Of a stretch of 34,095 bases of DNA, positions 22,363-29,013 are shown piece by piece. This stretch comes from Christensenella sp. UBA6880 (GTDB lineage Bacteria > Bacillota > Clostridia > Christensenellales > CAG-917): positions 1-34,095 of the forward strand of contig DKCG01000041.1 in assembly GCA_002449145.1 (NCBI GenBank), read 5' to 3'. The notes under the pieces were generated by a model that did no database searches, was not told where the DNA came from, and was given only the letters and a program-made list of their open reading frames with translations. The translations under genes were made by a program, and so were the position numbers. The stretch's first letter is position 1. Each line of letters begins with the position of its first letter.

Positions 22363-23399
22363 TGGCAAACGATGAAAAAAGAAAAGTTTATTCGGGTATA
22401 AAGATAACACTCAACTCGTTCATTTCGCTCGGCGTTGCGTTGGTGGTTATGCTTATCGGCATATTCGTCATAGATAAATATAATGCCACGTTCCGCAACT
22501 CGCTCGAATACTGGGCGCAAAAAGTGTTTATGGGCGTTTCCACGTTCCTTTTAATGCTTTCAATGTCCAATATAACCGAGGAAAGCCGCAAGAAACACGA
22601 CAAGGATTTTATAGACCGTGTTCACGCACTGGACGAGCAATACGTCGAGTTGATGTCTAAGAACCGCACAGTGGAACTTGAAACGTTTATCGAACAAATA
22701 AACAAGCGCAACAAGTACAATGCGTATGTTACGGCTATAAAGCGAAAACTCAACCACACCCGGGCGAAGCACCAAAAGCGTATACGCAAACTCGAAAGAC
22801 TGTTGCTATTGACACCGCAAGAGGTTTGGGATAGTCCTATCCGCGTTAAGTATCACAAGGTCACGTTCAATCAACTTGTAGCGGGCGAGAGTGACGTTGC
22901 AAGTAAAGACGACGAATACGACTTGCTTGTTCACAAGGGGCGTTATACGGCGCGCAAACTCGGCTTCAAAGCATTATCTATAATCGCTTTTTCGGCTGTC
23001 GCGTTTGACTTTGCCTTTTCGTTTCAAGGGTTCACAAAAGAGATGATTGTGCCTTTGGTGTTCAAACTGGTATCGTTGCTCATAGCCGTGTATAGCGGTG
23101 TGTCTTTCGGCTACTCTATGATGGAACGCCGCAGGGCAACAGTCAAAAAGAAGTTGCGCATATTCTCGCAGTTTAACGAACGCGTGAATTTGACCGACGT
23201 TTCGGAATCCAAGCGATTTGAAATCGAAATACCGCAAGATATAATCGTCGAGAAAATCCGAGCGCGCGTGGCAAAAGAAGAAGCAGATGAATCCTCAAAT
23301 GCTACACATATTGTCGAGCCGACTGCGCCGAATTTGCCGACAGTGGTTTATGACACCGAAGATTCGCATATTTTGGCGCGTTTTATGGCTGTAAAATAG
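22362..23399 (+). CDS. Multi-pass membrane protein with long basic middle domain, 345 aa
   Basis: Two apolar helices in the first 80 residues (ISLGVALVVMLIGIFVI; VFMGVSTFLLMLSM) are followed by a basic, helical domain of about 130 residues with QKRIRKLERLLLLTPQEVW. Two more apolar helices at about 205-250 and an acidic C-terminal tail complete it. It is the last gene of the late operon and is closed by a strong terminator. It may act in lysis, DNA entry or exclusion together with the upstream membrane protein. No known family is recognised. Confidence 0.65.
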   Translation: MANDEKRKVYSGIKITLNSFISLGVALVVMLIGIFVIDKYNATFRNSLEYWAQKVFMGVSTFLLMLSMSNITEESRKKHDKDFIDRVHALDEQYVELMSKNRTVELETFIEQINKRNKYNAYVTAIKRKLNHTRAKHQKRIRKLERLLLLTPQEVWDSPIRVKYHKVTFNQLVAGESDVASKDDEYDLLVHKGRYTARKLGFKALSIIAFSAVAFDFAFSFQGFTKEMIVPLVFKLVSLLIAVYSGVSFGYSMMERRRATVKKKLRIFSQFNERVNLTDVSESKRFEIEIPQDIIVEKIRARVAKEEADESSNATHIVEPTAPNLPTVVYDTEDSHILARFMAVK

Positions 23400-23419
23400 C
23401 GATAAAAGCAGTAAAATTT

Positions 23420-23456
23420 AGACCGTTCACAAGTTATTGTGGGCGGTCTTTTTTTT
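23420..23456 (+). terminator. Strong terminator of the phage late operon
   Basis: AGACCGTTCACAA at 23420-23432 pairs with TTGTGGGCGGTCT at 23437-23449 (13 pairs, some G-T) around GTTA, followed by seven T. This closes the late transcript after the last membrane protein gene. Confidence 0.85.
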
Positions 23457-23543
23457 ATATGAATTATTACTCAATTATTACTTGATACTATATATAGTGA
23501 AGAAATTAATATTAATATAACATTATATTGTGTAAATAAAAAG

Positions 23544-23760
23544 TCCACCCCTCTCCACCAGCAAGAAAGCACATCGCAAGATGTGCTTTTTTGTATGGCG
23601 GGAGAGGGTGGATTAGGCTGTTTTTTGAAAACAGCCACACGCATTGCGTGCCGAACCGCCTTTCGGTCTGCACGCTTCGCTTTTGCAAGTAAACTTGCGC
23701 GCTACGCTGTTGAGCGAATCCACCTTACCACGAAAATCCGTGCTATTTGGCACGGTTTTT
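23544..23760. other. Highly structured non-coding region with alternative pairings
   Basis: The 680-nt stretch between the late terminator and the cargo gene at 24,085 has no convincing gene. Its first third contains a chain of hairpins. AAAGCACATC/GATGTGCTTT lies at 23566-23589 with a T-run. GGCTGTTTT/AAAACAGCC lies at 23616-23636, and CACGCATTGCGTG follows it. CCGTGC/GCACGG lies at 23738-23755 with five T. Segment 23601-23614 can pair either upstream with 23544-23556 or downstream with AATCCACC at 23717-23724. The rest, 23,760-23,895 and 23,960-24,084, is AT-rich with nothing recognisable. Confidence 0.55.
23589..23650. repeat. 62-nt direct repeat, copy 1
   Basis: This copy and the one at 23,896 share TTTTGTATGG, GTGGATTAGGCTG, the hairpin with AAAACAGCC, and ACACGCATTGCGTG, with few mismatches. 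The copies are about 307 nt apart. The repeat contains two small palindromes and no open frame kept in both copies. Confidence 0.75.
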
Positions 23761-23895
23761 CTTTTATAAAAACCTTAGCCTTTTAGCAGTATTTTCGTGG
23801 TTCTACCGCGCAACCGATATATGCTATCAGTTTCCAGATGGGCAAAGCTCAAGCCGCAATTCCGCTATATCGCTTGCTTGGTGCCAAATAGGCGA

Positions 23896-23959
23896 TTTTG
23901 TATGGTGTGAGAGAGTGGATTAGGCTGTTTTTTTTGAAAACAGCCACACGCATTGCGTG
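23896..23959. repeat. 64-nt direct repeat, copy 2
   Basis: Second copy of the repeat at 23,589. The differences are a longer T-run in the hairpin loop and changes in GGTGTGAGAGAG. It lacks the sequences that follow copy 1, so it looks like a partial duplication or a recombination end point. Confidence 0.75.
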
Positions 23960-24007
23960 TATTAATTTCCACAATAAATAGTTTTTTTATTAAATTAGTG
24001 ATAAAGT

Positions 24008-24021
24008 ATATATATGCGCAG
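24008..24021. repeat. 14-nt direct repeat flanking the AT-rich cargo gene, left copy
   Basis: ATATATATGCGCAG occurs here and again at 24926-24939, just outside both ends of the gene at 24,085-24,906. Its core ATATGCGCA is also found at 14,312 beside the first minus-strand cargo cassette. Confidence 0.6.
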
Positions 24022-24084
24022 ATAAATGCGTTAAGATGTTGCAAAACAAATTTGTAATAAGATAGTTTTACGAGGTAAAGGATA

Positions 24085-24906
24085 ATGATTAAATACAGTG
24101 GAAAGTTAACGATGAATGAACGCTATACGGAAATACTTAATATATCTAAATCTTTAATAGAATTTCTTGAAACTATTTATTTGAGAAATATTAATAATAA
24201 GTCTTGCTCTATTTTAATTACAGATAAACGAATTGTTAATGAACTAAATCTTGCCAATTCAGAAAATGAGCGGTTAAAAATTATAAAGAAAAGTAAAGTT
24301 TTATATTCGCATTATAAGGAAAAACTTTTTGCTTATTTGCTTTGTGATTTTTGTCAATATATGTATGATTCATTGCATTGTGTTTTCGAATTTAAACCAC
24401 AAATAGCATATACGTTGGCAAGAAAGCCATTAATTGATGATATTTTCTATTTTCAATATTTATATTTGGAATCAGATGAAGTGATCGACCTAATATTATC
24501 CGAAAATGCAAGTGATAAAGATGTTGGTAATAAAAATAACATTGATGAAGATAAAAAAAAATCTAAAATTATATCGGAACGGATAGGGTTTGCTTATATT
24601 GATCCGTTTACTCTTAGACGAGGGAAAGAAGATGAATATAGTATTCTTAACAACTGCAATAAATCAATGCATATTTCAACAAATAGGCAAAAGGTATGTA
24701 CTACTCAAAGCGGTGAATTGAATTTTATATTTATGGATGATAACGTGATAGAGGACTACATAAAACCATATCTTAATACAGTACCGCTTTTGTTGTTTTA
24801 TGTTGGAAGAATAGTTCTAAGTATTAATGAGAGGTTTAATGGTGAAGATAAAATGTTGAATAGCTTGCTGAATAAACTTCAAAAACAGTATGAAGATACA
24901 ATTTAA
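24085..24906 (+). CDS. AT-rich cargo gene, unknown helical protein, 273 aa
   Basis: ATG 24085 follows GAGGTAAAGGA. The gene is strikingly AT-rich compared with phage late genes and host genes, with AAT, ATA and TTA codons common, which suggests separate acquisition. The product is helical. LFAYLLCDFCQYMYDSLHCVFE and AYTLARKPLIDDIFYFQYLYLE lie in the first half, and an acidic Lys/Asp/Asn-rich linker sits near residues 150-170. A C-terminal helical stretch (VPLLLFYVGRIVLSINERF) closes it. ARKPLIDDIFYF resembles the conserved core of some HEPN-like or abortive-infection proteins, but I cannot assign it. It is flanked by 14-nt direct repeats, as for a cargo insertion. Confidence 0.7.
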   Translation: MIKYSGKLTMNERYTEILNISKSLIEFLETIYLRNINNKSCSILITDKRIVNELNLANSENERLKIIKKSKVLYSHYKEKLFAYLLCDFCQYMYDSLHCVFEFKPQIAYTLARKPLIDDIFYFQYLYLESDEVIDLILSENASDKDVGNKNNIDEDKKKSKIISERIGFAYIDPFTLRRGKEDEYSILNNCNKSMHISTNRQKVCTTQSGELNFIFMDDNVIEDYIKPYLNTVPLLLFYVGRIVLSINERFNGEDKMLNSLLNKLQKQYEDTI

Positions 24907-24925
24907 CTATCATAATAATTAGGTC

Positions 24926-24939
24926 ATATATATGCGCAG
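24926..24939. repeat. 14-nt direct repeat flanking the AT-rich cargo gene, right copy
   Basis: Second copy of ATATATATGCGCAG, 20 nt after the stop of the cargo gene and about 40 nt before the terminator hairpin of the minus-strand cassette. Confidence 0.6.
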
Positions 24940-24974
24940 CAAAATTTATAGTTAATTCTATTTATAATTTTTAT

Positions 24975-24999
24975 AAAAAAGGGCACTCAATGGGTGTCC
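24975..24999 (-). terminator. Terminator of minus-strand paralogue B
   Basis: On the minus strand GGACAC pairs with GTGCCC and is followed by six T. The gene's stop codon lies in the loop, exactly as in the first cassette. It may also stop + strand transcripts from the cargo gene, where TTTTCC follows. Confidence 0.75.
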
Positions 25000-25607
25000 T
25001 TTTCCTTTGTCAGTTCGGCAACTTGCTTTTCCAACTCGGCGATTCGCTCGGATTTGGTCGGCTTGTGTTGGCGCGGCTTCGGAAGCAACTGCGCATTTGC
25101 ACAGTACAAGATTGCAAGGATTAAGAATATCAGCGTTGTGTAGAATCCGACAAAGGGGATTCCTTTTGTTACGGCACACAAAACTATTGTCATTACGATA
25201 TAGAGTGACGGAATTGCAATGAGCAACCCTTTGTTGGTTTTATGTTTTGCGAAGTACAAAACGAAAAAGGCTATTGTACAACAAATTATCGCAATAGCAA
25301 GTATAGATAATGCAATAGAAAGCGAAAAACTTGGAAGCATATCTTTCATATATTCATCGAATGAACCATAGTAAGATTGCATTTCCGAATAATTGGTTTT
25401 TAAGTAATAAATCGGTGCTGTTACTATGGCAGGAATATAAGAAAAGAAACTGTATTCCATAACATTAGAAATTAACCCCATTTTTATAAACCAGTTGTTT
25501 ATAGTAAGTGGTGATATAAATCCCGCAAAAAGTAGCACAAAAGAAATCGGGAAAATTACTTTTCCATACTTATCAACAAAATTTGAATAACCAATGCGTT
25601 CGCGCAT
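24987..25607 (-). CDS. Antisense cargo: multi-pass membrane protein, paralogue B
   Basis: The product has 206 residues from the ATG at 25607, preceded on its strand by AAAGGAG. The first 17 residues and the last 60 or so are nearly identical to paralogue A at 14,410, including at the DNA level, while the middle with most membrane helices differs. It has four to five apolar segments and the C-terminal coiled coil KSERIAELEKQVAELTKEK. It is the outermost phage gene on the right side, next to the junction with the sporulation operon, a common place for lysogenic conversion genes. Exclusion or defence is possible; no family is recognised. Confidence 0.75.
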   Translation of the reverse strand: MRERIGYSNFVDKYGKVIFPISFVLLFAGFISPLTINNWFIKMGLISNVMEYSFFSYIPAIVTAPIYYLKTNYSEMQSYYGSFDEYMKDMLPSFSLSIALSILAIAIICCTIAFFVLYFAKHKTNKGLLIAIPSLYIVMTIVLCAVTKGIPFVGFYTTLIFLILAILYCANAQLLPKPRQHKPTKSERIAELEKQVAELTKEKDTH

Positions 25608-25635
25608 AAGCACACTCCTTTAATAGTATGTCTGC

Positions 25636-25664
25636 ATTTTATCCTAAAACAAACTGTTAGTCAA
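25636..25664 (-). promoter_or_regulatory. Sigma-A-type promoter of minus-strand paralogue B
   Basis: On the minus strand TTGACT (25659-25664) and TAAAAT (25636-25641) are 17 nt apart, with TTTTAGGA before the -10 box. Paralogue A has TTTTTAGCA at the same place. This supports joint inheritance of promoter and gene as one cassette. Confidence 0.7.
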
Positions 25665-25679
25665 CGTTAAACGTGTAAA

Positions 25680-25708
25680 TTGACACAATGTAAAGCAAAA
25701 CTTATATA
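25680..25708 (+). promoter_or_regulatory. Sigma-A-type promoter pointing into the spoVA region
   Basis: TTGACA (25680-25685) and TATATA (25703-25708) are exactly 17 nt apart on the + strand, back to back with the cargo promoter. No gene of phage origin lies downstream before the truncated host gene, so it could drive spoVAC-AD-AE from the phage end. Confidence 0.55.
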
Positions 25709-25745
25709 GTTGAATAAACATTCTTTGATGAACGTTGTTGATTAA

Positions 25746-25934
25746 AAATACTATGAATTGTCAAATATTGCTGATATGGACGCATTGTTTTCAAAAAACG
25801 TGGAAGATAAAGAGGTGTTTTTCAAGAAAATGCAAAATACCGAAGAGGTTGTCGAAGGGCGTGTGGGAAACGCTGTAGGCAACGACGGAAACGAGGATAT
25901 GAACGATGCGGGAAAAGGCGAAGGCATTTTATGA
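25746..25934 (+). pseudogene. 3' fragment of a host gene cut by the prophage, coupled to spoVAC
   Basis: From 25,746 an open frame runs to TGA at 25932-25934 and shares ATGA with the spoVAC start, the pattern of coupled genes in one operon. In frame, a TAA at 25743 ends it on the phage side. The 62 residues (NIADMDALFSKN; VFFKKMQN; then a Gly/Asn/Asp-rich tail) start without a ribosome binding site, and the first Met codon is at 25776. It is best read as the C-terminus of a larger sporulation-operon gene. The gene's identity cannot be told. A complete 52-residue gene is a weaker alternative. Confidence 0.6.
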
Positions 25935-26374
25935 TTGACAGAATCGAGTATCAACAATACGTGAAAGAAAACGCGCCGAAATCGCCGATGGTGCGAACTT
26001 TGCTTGCGGCGTTTTTGGTAGGCGGCATAATTTGCTGTATCGGCGAGGGTATCGGCGATATTTTGCGGCTTATTTTCAAGGATATGAGCGACAAAAACGT
26101 TGCGATTTTTGAAAGTTGCATAATGATTTTTCTCGGAAGTTTGTTCACCGCGCTCGGACTTTACGACAAACTCGGACATTTTGCGGGTGGCGGTTCGATT
26201 ATACCTATTACGGGATTTGCAAACTCGGTGGTTTCGCCCGCGATGGAATACAATCGCGAGGGCGTGTTTTTCGGCGTATGCGCAAAAATGTTCGTTATCG
26301 CAGGTCCTATCATCGTGTTCGGCGTGGTTGCGAGTTTTATTGTCGGATTGATTGGCTGTTTCGTTTATATGTGA
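25931..26374 (+). CDS. spoVAC: SpoVAC, stage V sporulation protein (dipicolinic acid transport)
   Basis: The 147-residue membrane protein matches SpoVAC: FLVGGIICCIGEGIGDILR, LGSLFTALGLYDKLGHFAGGGSIIPITGFANSVVSPAMEYNREGV and a C-terminal helix. SpoVAC forms an inner-membrane channel of spores that takes up calcium dipicolinate during sporulation and releases it in germination. The start codon overlaps the upstream gene fragment, and spoVAD follows 9 nt later. In other Firmicutes the operon is driven by sigma-G in the forespore; here the native upstream part is missing. Confidence 0.93.
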   Translation: MIDRIEYQQYVKENAPKSPMVRTLLAAFLVGGIICCIGEGIGDILRLIFKDMSDKNVAIFESCIMIFLGSLFTALGLYDKLGHFAGGGSIIPITGFANSVVSPAMEYNREGVFFGVCAKMFVIAGPIIVFGVVASFIVGLIGCFVYM

Positions 26375-26383
26375 GGTGGCAAA

Positions 26384-27577
26384 ATGAGGACTTTTCAGTT
26401 ATCTAACCCTATATATTTAAAAAGCGGATTTACAATAGTAGGACCGAAAGAAGGCGACGGAAACTTTGCGGACAAGTTTGACATCGTGCTTAAAAACGAT
26501 ATTTGGTGCGAAAAATCGTACGAGAAATGCGAAAGCAAAATGCATCGTGACGCAGTGAGCGGCGCAATCAAAAAGGCGGGATTGAAACGAGAGGATATAG
26601 ATATTATGCTCGGCGGCGATTTGCTCAACGAACTTGCCGCAACGTCGCTTGCCGCGCGCAATTTTCCGTGCGCATTTTTGGGACTTTACAACGCTTGTTC
26701 GACGTTCAGCGAAAGCATTATCGTCGGTTCTACGCTCATCGACGGCGGATTTGCGAAGAATATCACTTGTTCGACTTCGAGTCACTTTGCGTCGGCGGAA
26801 AGACAATACCGTTTTCCGCTCGAACTCGGCAATCAGCGTACGCCAACGTCGCAATGGACGGTTACGGGCGCAGGCTGTACGGTTTTGTCGAGTGAAAAGC
26901 CGTCTATGATGAACGGAAGAGTGTACGAGGACGATATTATCGCCATCGACGAAAATATGAATATCGACCAAAAGACGCTCGAAAAGTACAAAAAGAGCAT
27001 AGAAAAGCAGAAAAAAGTCATAGATAAGGAAAAATCGAACATCGTCGAAGATAATTTCGAGAGAGAAAGCAACGATTATGCACAGCCGAACACTCATTAC
27101 GTCACCGTGACGGGCGGAACGATGGGTAAAGTCGTGGATTTGGGTATAGACGACGAAGCGAATATGGGTGCGGCTATGGCGCCCGCCGCTTGCGACACGA
27201 TTGTGACCCACTTCGAGGAATCGGGGCGTTCGCCCGACTATTACGACGGCATTTTTACGGGGGATTTGGGCAGACATGGAAAGGAAATGCTCGAATACTT
27301 GCTTTCAAAAGAGGGAATAACCTTGCCGAAATACTATATGGATTGCGGCGCAAGTTATTTTACGCCCGAACAAAAGACCTTTCAAGGCGGTTCGGGGGCA
27401 GGGTGCGTGAATACGGTGTTCAACTCTTATATCCTCAAAAAAATGCAGAGAGGCGAGCTGAAAAGGGTGCTTCTCGTTCCGACGGGCGCGCTGTTAAACA
27501 AAGATACGCCGCTGCAAAAGGAAACGATACCCGGGGTGTCGCACGCCGTGACTTTTGAAAGTCACCCGTTTTTGTAA
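26384..27577 (+). CDS. spoVAD: SpoVAD, with a charged insertion
   Basis: This thiolase-fold protein binds dipicolinic acid and works with SpoVAC. It keeps FLGLYNACSTFSE, the STSSHFASAERQYRFPLELGNQR block, NMGAAMAPAACDTI, DGIFTGDLGRHG and VPTGALLNKD. The usual length is about 338 residues, but this one has 397. The extra residues lie at about 177-236, a charged, coiled-coil-like segment (ENMNIDQKTLEKYKKSIEKQ) placed after GAGCTVLSSEKPS. The gene follows spoVAC closely with GAGGTGG as ribosome binding site. Confidence 0.93.
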   Translation: MRTFQLSNPIYLKSGFTIVGPKEGDGNFADKFDIVLKNDIWCEKSYEKCESKMHRDAVSGAIKKAGLKREDIDIMLGGDLLNELAATSLAARNFPCAFLGLYNACSTFSESIIVGSTLIDGGFAKNITCSTSSHFASAERQYRFPLELGNQRTPTSQWTVTGAGCTVLSSEKPSMMNGRVYEDDIIAIDENMNIDQKTLEKYKKSIEKQKKVIDKEKSNIVEDNFERESNDYAQPNTHYVTVTGGTMGKVVDLGIDDEANMGAAMAPAACDTIVTHFEESGRSPDYYDGIFTGDLGRHGKEMLEYLLSKEGITLPKYYMDCGASYFTPEQKTFQGGSGAGCVNTVFNSYILKKMQRGELKRVLLVPTGALLNKDTPLQKETIPGVSHAVTFESHPFL

Positions 27578-27734
27578 TTACGGTTGCCTTGTAAAACGCA
27601 AAAGAGCGGTGAATCCGCACTCAACAAAATTATATGAATTTTGCCGTAAAAAGCGGCAATGCGGTTGAAAGTATTATAAAAATGCGCAAATTTTGTAATG
27701 GTTTTGACCAAATAACGAAAAATATGGTGACGAT

Positions 27735-28106
27735 ATGGAAATATTCCTCGATTATCTGAAAGTGTTTGCGGTCGGCGGTTTCGTGTGTATGTTGGGGCAA
27801 ATCCTCATCAACAAAACGAAGATGTCGTCGGCACGTATACTCGTGACGTATATGCTTTTGGGCGTTATTCTCGAAGTGTGCGGCGCGTTCGAGCCAATGA
27901 AAGAATTTGCAGGCTCGGGCGTAACCATTCCTATTATGGGATTCGGCTCGAATCTTGCCAAAGGCGCGCTCGAAGGAGTGCAAAAAGACGGATTTTTGGG
28001 CGCGATTACGGGCGGTATGAGTGCGGTTTCGGCAGGTCTTACGACGGTTATCGTGTGCGGATTCGTGTTCGGTTTAATATCTCGCTCGCGCTCTAAAAAG
28101 ATATAA
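27735..28106 (+). CDS. spoVAE: SpoVAE (SpoVAEb type)
   Basis: The 123-residue membrane protein has FVCMLGQILINKTKMSSARILV and FAGSGVTIPIMGFGSNLAKGALEGVQKDGFLGAITGG, typical of SpoVAEb, a partner of SpoVAC and SpoVAD in dipicolinate transport. It ends with a short basic tail. The 157-nt gap after spoVAD is larger than usual and holds no gene; the ribosome binding site (GGTGACG) is weak. Confidence 0.92.
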   Translation: MEIFLDYLKVFAVGGFVCMLGQILINKTKMSSARILVTYMLLGVILEVCGAFEPMKEFAGSGVTIPIMGFGSNLAKGALEGVQKDGFLGAITGGMSAVSAGLTTVIVCGFVFGLISRSRSKKI

Positions 28107-28270
28107 AAGCGCAAACCGTTGCAAAAAATTGACGACAAACGAAAATGCTCTGAACGGCGTGTGAAATGCGGTTTGAAAATATCGAAACAGCGTTTGAACT
28201 TCGGTTCAAAACGCTAAAAAAGTCTTATAAGGGGCGATTTTGACGAAAAACGGCAAGTAAAAACGGCTTA

Positions 28271-28918
28271 TTAACTGTTCAAATTCAGCAAACTCGACGA
28301 GTCGTAAAGATTTAGATACGTGTCGGGAATCTCGCCGACTATGAGATTTTCGCATACGAGAACTTCGGCTTTGACTTGTATCGTGGGTTGGTCGATAGGC
28401 GTGACTATGCTCACGTCGGCGTAAACGTCGATGTAGATTTTATGTAAGGTTTGGTTTATGCCCGCCGACTGAAAAAAGGACACGAAATCGCAATTTGCCA
28501 TACCTATCGGGGTGATTTTTATGGTTACGTCGGGTCCGAAGCCCATAAGAAGGGCAAGCCCCGTGAACGTGCCTGCCGAAATCTGTATCTCTTGCGTGCC
28601 GAGAGAATCCAAATTTGCTTGCGCAAGGTTTGCAATCTGCCTTGCGATTTTGTTTATTTCGGGCGAATTTGCCTTTATCATCGAGATTTTGCCGTCGTTG
28701 TCTTTCACGATGTCGAAAAGCATATCGTAAGTCAAGCCGTCGCCGAGTACGCTCGTTGCGGCGATATTTATGGCGTTCGTAGTGACCGCGCGCATTTGCG
28801 CAACCGAACTGTCCATAACCGTCGGAACGATGTTCGAGCGGAAATAAACCGTGCAAAAGATGAAAATCGCAAGAAAAACCGCAATTGCAATCACGACTCT
28901 GAAAAGTTTTGGCTTCAT
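28271..28918 (-). CDS. yunB: YunB family sporulation protein
   Basis: The 215-residue protein has one N-terminal membrane helix (VVIAIAVFLAIFIFCTVYF) and ends with VYADVSIVTPIDQPTIQVKAEVLVCENLIVGEIPDTYLN, matching YunB, a sporulation protein of the mother cell. A GTG at 28948 would add 10 residues but has no ribosome binding site. On its strand a CATAGAAT box about 40 nt upstream of the ATG resembles a sigma-E -10 element. In Bacillus subtilis yunB belongs to the sigma-E set. Confidence 0.85.
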   Translation of the reverse strand: MKPKLFRVVIAIAVFLAIFIFCTVYFRSNIVPTVMDSSVAQMRAVTTNAINIAATSVLGDGLTYDMLFDIVKDNDGKISMIKANSPEINKIARQIANLAQANLDSLGTQEIQISAGTFTGLALLMGFGPDVTIKITPIGMANCDFVSFFQSAGINQTLHKIYIDVYADVSIVTPIDQPTIQVKAEVLVCENLIVGEIPDTYLNLYDSSSLLNLNS

Positions 28919-28978
28919 AGTTTTTGAGATTTTTTCTTTGTTTTGCACAGTATATTCTATGTTTAATCTTTGATTATC

Positions 28979-29007
28979 TTTACAAAAGCCGCCGATGTTG
29001 ATACAAT
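28979..29007 (+). promoter_or_regulatory. Sigma-A promoter of rarA with almost no leader
   Basis: TTTACA (28979-28984) and TACAAT (29002-29007) are 17 nt apart. The rarA ATG begins 7 nt after the -10 box, where transcription would start, so the mRNA should be leaderless or nearly so. There is no ribosome binding site before the ATG. Confidence 0.65.
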
Positions 29008-29013
29008 GTCGGT

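Larger units (their letters stand above)
1..25740. mobile_element. Prophage, right-hand (late) part, left end outside window
   Basis: The stretch carries terminase, portal, minor capsid, capsid, head-tail joining and tail fibre genes in the usual order on one strand, plus phage tRNAs and antisense cargo genes. Chromosomal sporulation genes begin abruptly at about 25,746 with a 3' gene fragment. The right boundary is placed between the minus-strand cargo gene (start at 25,607) and that fragment. The cargo gene belongs to the phage because a second copy lies deep in the tail module. The exact attachment site cannot be found because the left junction is not in the window. No integrase or lysin is visible here. 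Confidence 0.85.

Noticed and set aside
23583..23786. 67-codon open frame in the structured region
   Set aside because: It runs through a chain of palindromes and a terminator hairpin, has no ribosome binding site, and its frame is not kept in the second repeat copy.
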